Origin: an uncultured Clostridia bacterium | Lineage (GTDB): Bacteria; Bacillota_A; Clostridia; TANB77; CAG-508 | DNA length: 7,107 bases | NCBI GenBank assembly: GCA_948852375.1 | Contig: CAQOYX010000079.1 | Span: 1-7,107 of the forward strand | Direction of reading: 5' to 3' | In this document: positions 4,717-7,107 of the stretch, piece by piece | Layout of the letters: every line of letters starts with the position of its first letter | Position numbering within the stretch: position 1 is the first letter of the stretch | Translations under genes and position numbers: made by a program | The notes under the pieces: generated by a model | Seen by the model: only the letters and a program-made list of their open reading frames with translations | What the model was told of the DNA's origin: nothing | The model's database searches: none

Positions 4717-6399
4717 TTAAATATGCATTTTTTCAAGTAGTAACAAAAATATTCCAATAAAAGTTAATGCATAGGAAGTTTTCATTGCCATTGTTCCCTC
4801 ATAAGTTATTTCTATAGTTCCACTTTCTACATCTGCAACTTCTATCATACAAAATCCCTTATTAGATTCTTTTATTTTAATAGATTTACTGTTATCGTTT
4901 TGCTCTATTAATTTTGCACTATATCCTAAATAATATATATATGGTAATTCTATTACCACCTTGTCATTTACATTTTTCACTTCAAATGTAAGCTTTGTTC
5001 CATTTTTATTTTCATTTACAATATCCGCTATTCCTTCTAAAATTATACATTTTTCTGTTCTTGTTTTTATGTATTTTAAATTTTCAAATGCTCTTTTAGG
5101 TAAATATTCTAGTGTTGCACATCCTGGGTAAATTGGTCCTACTATTGTTTTTAGAGGTATGGGGGTTATGTATTTGTCTTCATTAAAAGGAACTTGTGTC
5201 ATCTCTTTTGCTGAAAGTATTAGTATTTCTGTATATATAATGAATATAATAGCAAGTATCATTCTTTTTGTGTTACTATTCTTAATGAATATGGTTATCA
5301 TTACTCCAGACACTATACTTAAGAAAAATATTTCAAATTCCATCATCCTCCATGTAAATTGAAGCATTTTTAATACATTTGGTAAATATTCAAATGGAAA
5401 TATTTTTAATGTCATAATTATACTAATACATCCAAAAGCTAAAAATGTTACTATATCTTTTTGATATTTATTTTCAACTTTATTCCTATATATAAAGGTT
5501 AATATTAATCCAAATATAATGGGTAAGCCAATATGGAAATTCAATCCCCATGGTATGTCTATAAATAAATCCATTATTGATAATTTAGATTCTATTAATA
5601 CATCATTTGTAAACATTCTACCTGGTATAAATACTTCATATGTAGTTGCTAAATAATGTTCTAATAGTGGAATCCAGTAAAAACTAGTACATAGTAATAT
5701 TATCAATACATTTATTAAAATAATCTTCATTATCTGCTTATTTTTTACATTTTTATAATTTATAAGTAGGTATATTAAACAAAAGATTGCTGTATATATT
5801 GTTATAACATTGTGTGTTAATGTTAACCCTATTGCTCCAATTGTAAGTAATGCATTTCTCTTATTTTCCTTACATAAATCATACATTCCTATAAATACTA
5901 TTGGCAAAAACATAAATGATGTAAGTTCTGCAATTGCAATTCTAGTATATAGATCTGTTAAGTGATATGGTGCTGTTATATAAATAAGTGCCGCAATTAT
6001 GCCAGATGTATGTGTTTTATGTATTTTATATACTAATTTATACATAAATATACCAGATAAAAGCATTGTAAAAAACATGAATAATTTTAGGCAAACTACA
6101 TATGAATCAGTAAATAATTTAAATATTAGAGGCAAGTATGCGGTTAATGGGCTATAAAATATATTCCAGGAATATCCAAATCCTTCACATAAACCAGACA
6201 TAATAACTGGGAACATATTTCCTTCTTTTAAAGAAGCATGTGTTCCTATTATTCTACATATATGTTGAATACCATCATCTAATGATATATCCATGTATTT
6301 TGAAAATAGTGGTATACAGGTAAATATTGTAGCTAAAATTATTATACTATAGCTTAGTATTTTCTTGTTTTTTAAAATTTCTTTTATTTGGTTTTTCAT
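4717..6399 (-). CDS. Polytopic membrane protein, PTPS-related / GT-C-like family
   Basis: The 560-residue product has an N-terminal membrane helix (about 15-33), then DDGIQH at 41-46 with two acidic residues in the first outside loop. Many hydrophobic helices follow to about residue 400, then a soluble, beta-rich domain (about 410-540), and a final helix (about 544-557). This order resembles membrane proteins annotated as 6-pyruvoyl-tetrahydropterin synthase-related (a misleading name) and YfhO-like GT-C glycosyltransferases, in which an acidic pair in the first outer loop is typical. A role in cell-surface glycan or lipid modification is an inference. The ATG at 6397-6399 has AAGGAT 7 bases upstream. 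The gene is flanked by repeat copy B and by the der promoter, so it is probably its own unit or follows comEB. The frame is intact; both CGG trinucleotides (5025-5027, 5991-5993) are split as GCG GAT and GCG GCA. Confidence 0.75.
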   Translation of the reverse strand: MKNQIKEILKNKKILSYSIIILATIFTCIPLFSKYMDISLDDGIQHICRIIGTHASLKEGNMFPVIMSGLCEGFGYSWNIFYSPLTAYLPLIFKLFTDSYVVCLKLFMFFTMLLSGIFMYKLVYKIHKTHTSGIIAALIYITAPYHLTDLYTRIAIAELTSFMFLPIVFIGMYDLCKENKRNALLTIGAIGLTLTHNVITIYTAIFCLIYLLINYKNVKNKQIMKIILINVLIILLCTSFYWIPLLEHYLATTYEVFIPGRMFTNDVLIESKLSIMDLFIDIPWGLNFHIGLPIIFGLILTFIYRNKVENKYQKDIVTFLAFGCISIIMTLKIFPFEYLPNVLKMLQFTWRMMEFEIFFLSIVSGVMITIFIKNSNTKRMILAIIFIIYTEILILSAKEMTQVPFNEDKYITPIPLKTIVGPIYPGCATLEYLPKRAFENLKYIKTRTEKCIILEGIADIVNENKNGTKLTFEVKNVNDKVVIELPYIYYLGYSAKLIEQNDNSKSIKIKESNKGFCMIEVADVESGTIEITYEGTMAMKTSYALTFIGIFLLLLEKMHI

Positions 6400-6433
6400 A
6401 TTTTTATCCTTTTTGCTTATATATAATTTAAGT

Positions 6434-6525
6434 TTAAAGACCCCCCTGCTATTATAGCACGCTATCCTCCGTAAGTATTGGATCCTTTACTCTACTGTTT
6501 TTAAGTTTTGCTACTTTACATACAT
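6434..6525 (-). repeat. Intergenic hairpin repeat, copy B (diverged)
   Basis: This occupies most of the gap between comEB and the membrane-protein gene. Its outer arm (6480-6525) matches copy A's arm closely, with shared TTTACTCTA, TGTT, TTTT-CTA and TTTACATA blocks. The core differs in sequence but keeps the layout: a short hairpin TGCTA-TTA-TAGCA (6447-6459) in place of copy A's second hairpin, followed by a C-run and TTAAAGA, like copy A's TTAAGAACCC edge. As in copies A and C, it follows the stop codon of a minus-strand gene. Confidence 0.55.
6451..6459 (-). promoter_or_regulatory. Possible extended -10 promoter inside repeat copy B
   Basis: The minus strand reads TGCTATAAT, a perfect TGnTATAAT, about 52 bases before the membrane-protein start. 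No convincing -35 is present, and the same bases form the hairpin TGCTA/TAGCA, so the match may be incidental. If real, the repeat supplies the promoter for the 560-residue membrane protein. Confidence 0.35.
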
Positions 6526-6530
6526 TTTGT

Positions 6531-7034
6531 CTAGTATGTGCTTTTTCCCTCTAATAAATCATCGTTTTTTATCCAGTCTTCTACATCTACAACTAAATAT
6601 TCTCCTTGCTTTTCTCCTCTAATTATTAATTCCTTTATACCAGCATTTATAATCATCTTTCTACACATTTGGCAAGAATTTGCTCCTGGTTCATATTCTC
6701 CTGTATCTACTCTTTTTCCTACTAGATACATGCTTGCACCTATCATATCTTTTCTTGGTGCACTAAGCATTGCATTTTGCTCTGCATGTACAGACCTACA
6801 TGCATCGTATCCTCCATGGTGAATTTTAGGAAATTTTTCTTTTTTTGTGCAATATCCTAAATCTATACAATTTATTCTTCCTCTTGGTGCTCCTGTGTAT
6901 CCTGTAGAAATAATTTCATCATTTTTTACAATAATACATCCAAAATTTTTTCTTAAGCATGTTCCACGTTTTGCCACTGCTTCTGCAATGTCTAAGTAAT
7001 AATTTATTTTATCTAATCTATTATTTTCAGACAT
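6531..7034 (-). CDS. comEB: dCMP deaminase (ComEB family)
   Basis: This zinc-dependent cytosolic enzyme deaminates dCMP to dUMP, feeding thymidylate synthesis. The name comEB comes from the competence operon of Bacillus subtilis, and nothing here links it to DNA uptake. The 167-residue product has the cytidine/deoxycytidylate deaminase signature: HAEQNA at 83-88 (zinc ligand His83, catalytic Glu85) and CQMC at 121-124 (zinc ligands Cys121 and Cys124). The early GCIIVKNDEIISTGYTGAP segment is typical of dCMP deaminases, and the HHGGYDACRSVHAE region contains the usual extra Cys/His residues. The ATG at 7032-7034 has AAAGGAA 8 bases upstream. The frame is intact and contains no CGG. Confidence 0.93.
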   Translation of the reverse strand: MSENNRLDKINYYLDIAEAVAKRGTCLRKNFGCIIVKNDEIISTGYTGAPRGRINCIDLGYCTKKEKFPKIHHGGYDACRSVHAEQNAMLSAPRKDMIGASMYLVGKRVDTGEYEPGANSCQMCRKMIINAGIKELIIRGEKQGEYLVVDVEDWIKNDDLLEGKSTY

Positions 7035-7059
7035 AAAACCAGTTCCTTTCTCATTTTAT

Positions 7060-7065
7060 ATTATA
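7060..7065 (-). promoter_or_regulatory. Candidate -10 box upstream of comEB
   Basis: The minus strand reads TATAAT about 25 bases before the comEB start. The -35 position 17 bases further (TTTTTA, 7083-7088) matches only half of consensus, and the region is very AT-rich, so this is a weak call. Confidence 0.4.
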
Positions 7066-7107
7066 ACTGCACCTTATATGTATAAAAAATTTTTATATTT
7101 TAAAACT

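Overview
The window looks like chromosomal DNA from a very AT-rich member of the Clostridia/Firmicutes. The evidence is AT-rich codon choice, strong Shine-Dalgarno sites, sigma-A-type promoters, the der-plsY-gpsA order common in Clostridia, and Clostridia-type small proteins. I cannot name a species; an uncultured gut-type lineage is a guess. Apart from the tail of a rightward gene at the left edge, all genes lie on the minus strand.

In transcription order (right to left) they are: comEB (dCMP deaminase), a large polytopic membrane protein resembling the PTPS-related/GT-C-like family, der (two-domain ribosome-assembly GTPase), a small DUF1653 protein, plsY (acyl-phosphate:glycerol-3-phosphate acyltransferase), gpsA (glycerol-3-phosphate dehydrogenase), a zinc-ribbon protein, and dtd (D-aminoacyl-tRNA deacylase). 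gpsA and plsY catalyse consecutive steps: GpsA makes glycerol-3-phosphate and PlsY acylates it to start phospholipid synthesis. der has a near-consensus promoter of its own. No stretch over 300 bases lacks a gene.

The main result concerns reading frames. der is broken three times and plsY once, although every motif of both proteins is present across the frames. All four breaks have the same form: a zero-frame CGG codon at which the reading frame must move +1, skipping the C, so that the next codon is GGA or GGT (Gly) at a family-conserved glycine. I searched the whole window for CGG on the coding strand. These four are the only in-frame CGG codons in about 2,080 codons of eight genes. Six other CGG trinucleotides inside genes are out of frame, and all lie in unbroken reading frames. 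So in-frame CGG appears to act as a '+1 frameshift' codon (or CGGN as a four-base Gly codon) rather than as arginine. This fits loss of the tRNA that reads CGG, with arginine carried by AGA and CGT. Sequencing error is the main competing explanation, but it does not easily account for the frame-specificity.

A second pattern is a degenerate hairpin-bearing intergenic repeat in three places (about 641-729, 2901-2952, 6434-6525), always in the same orientation relative to the genes.
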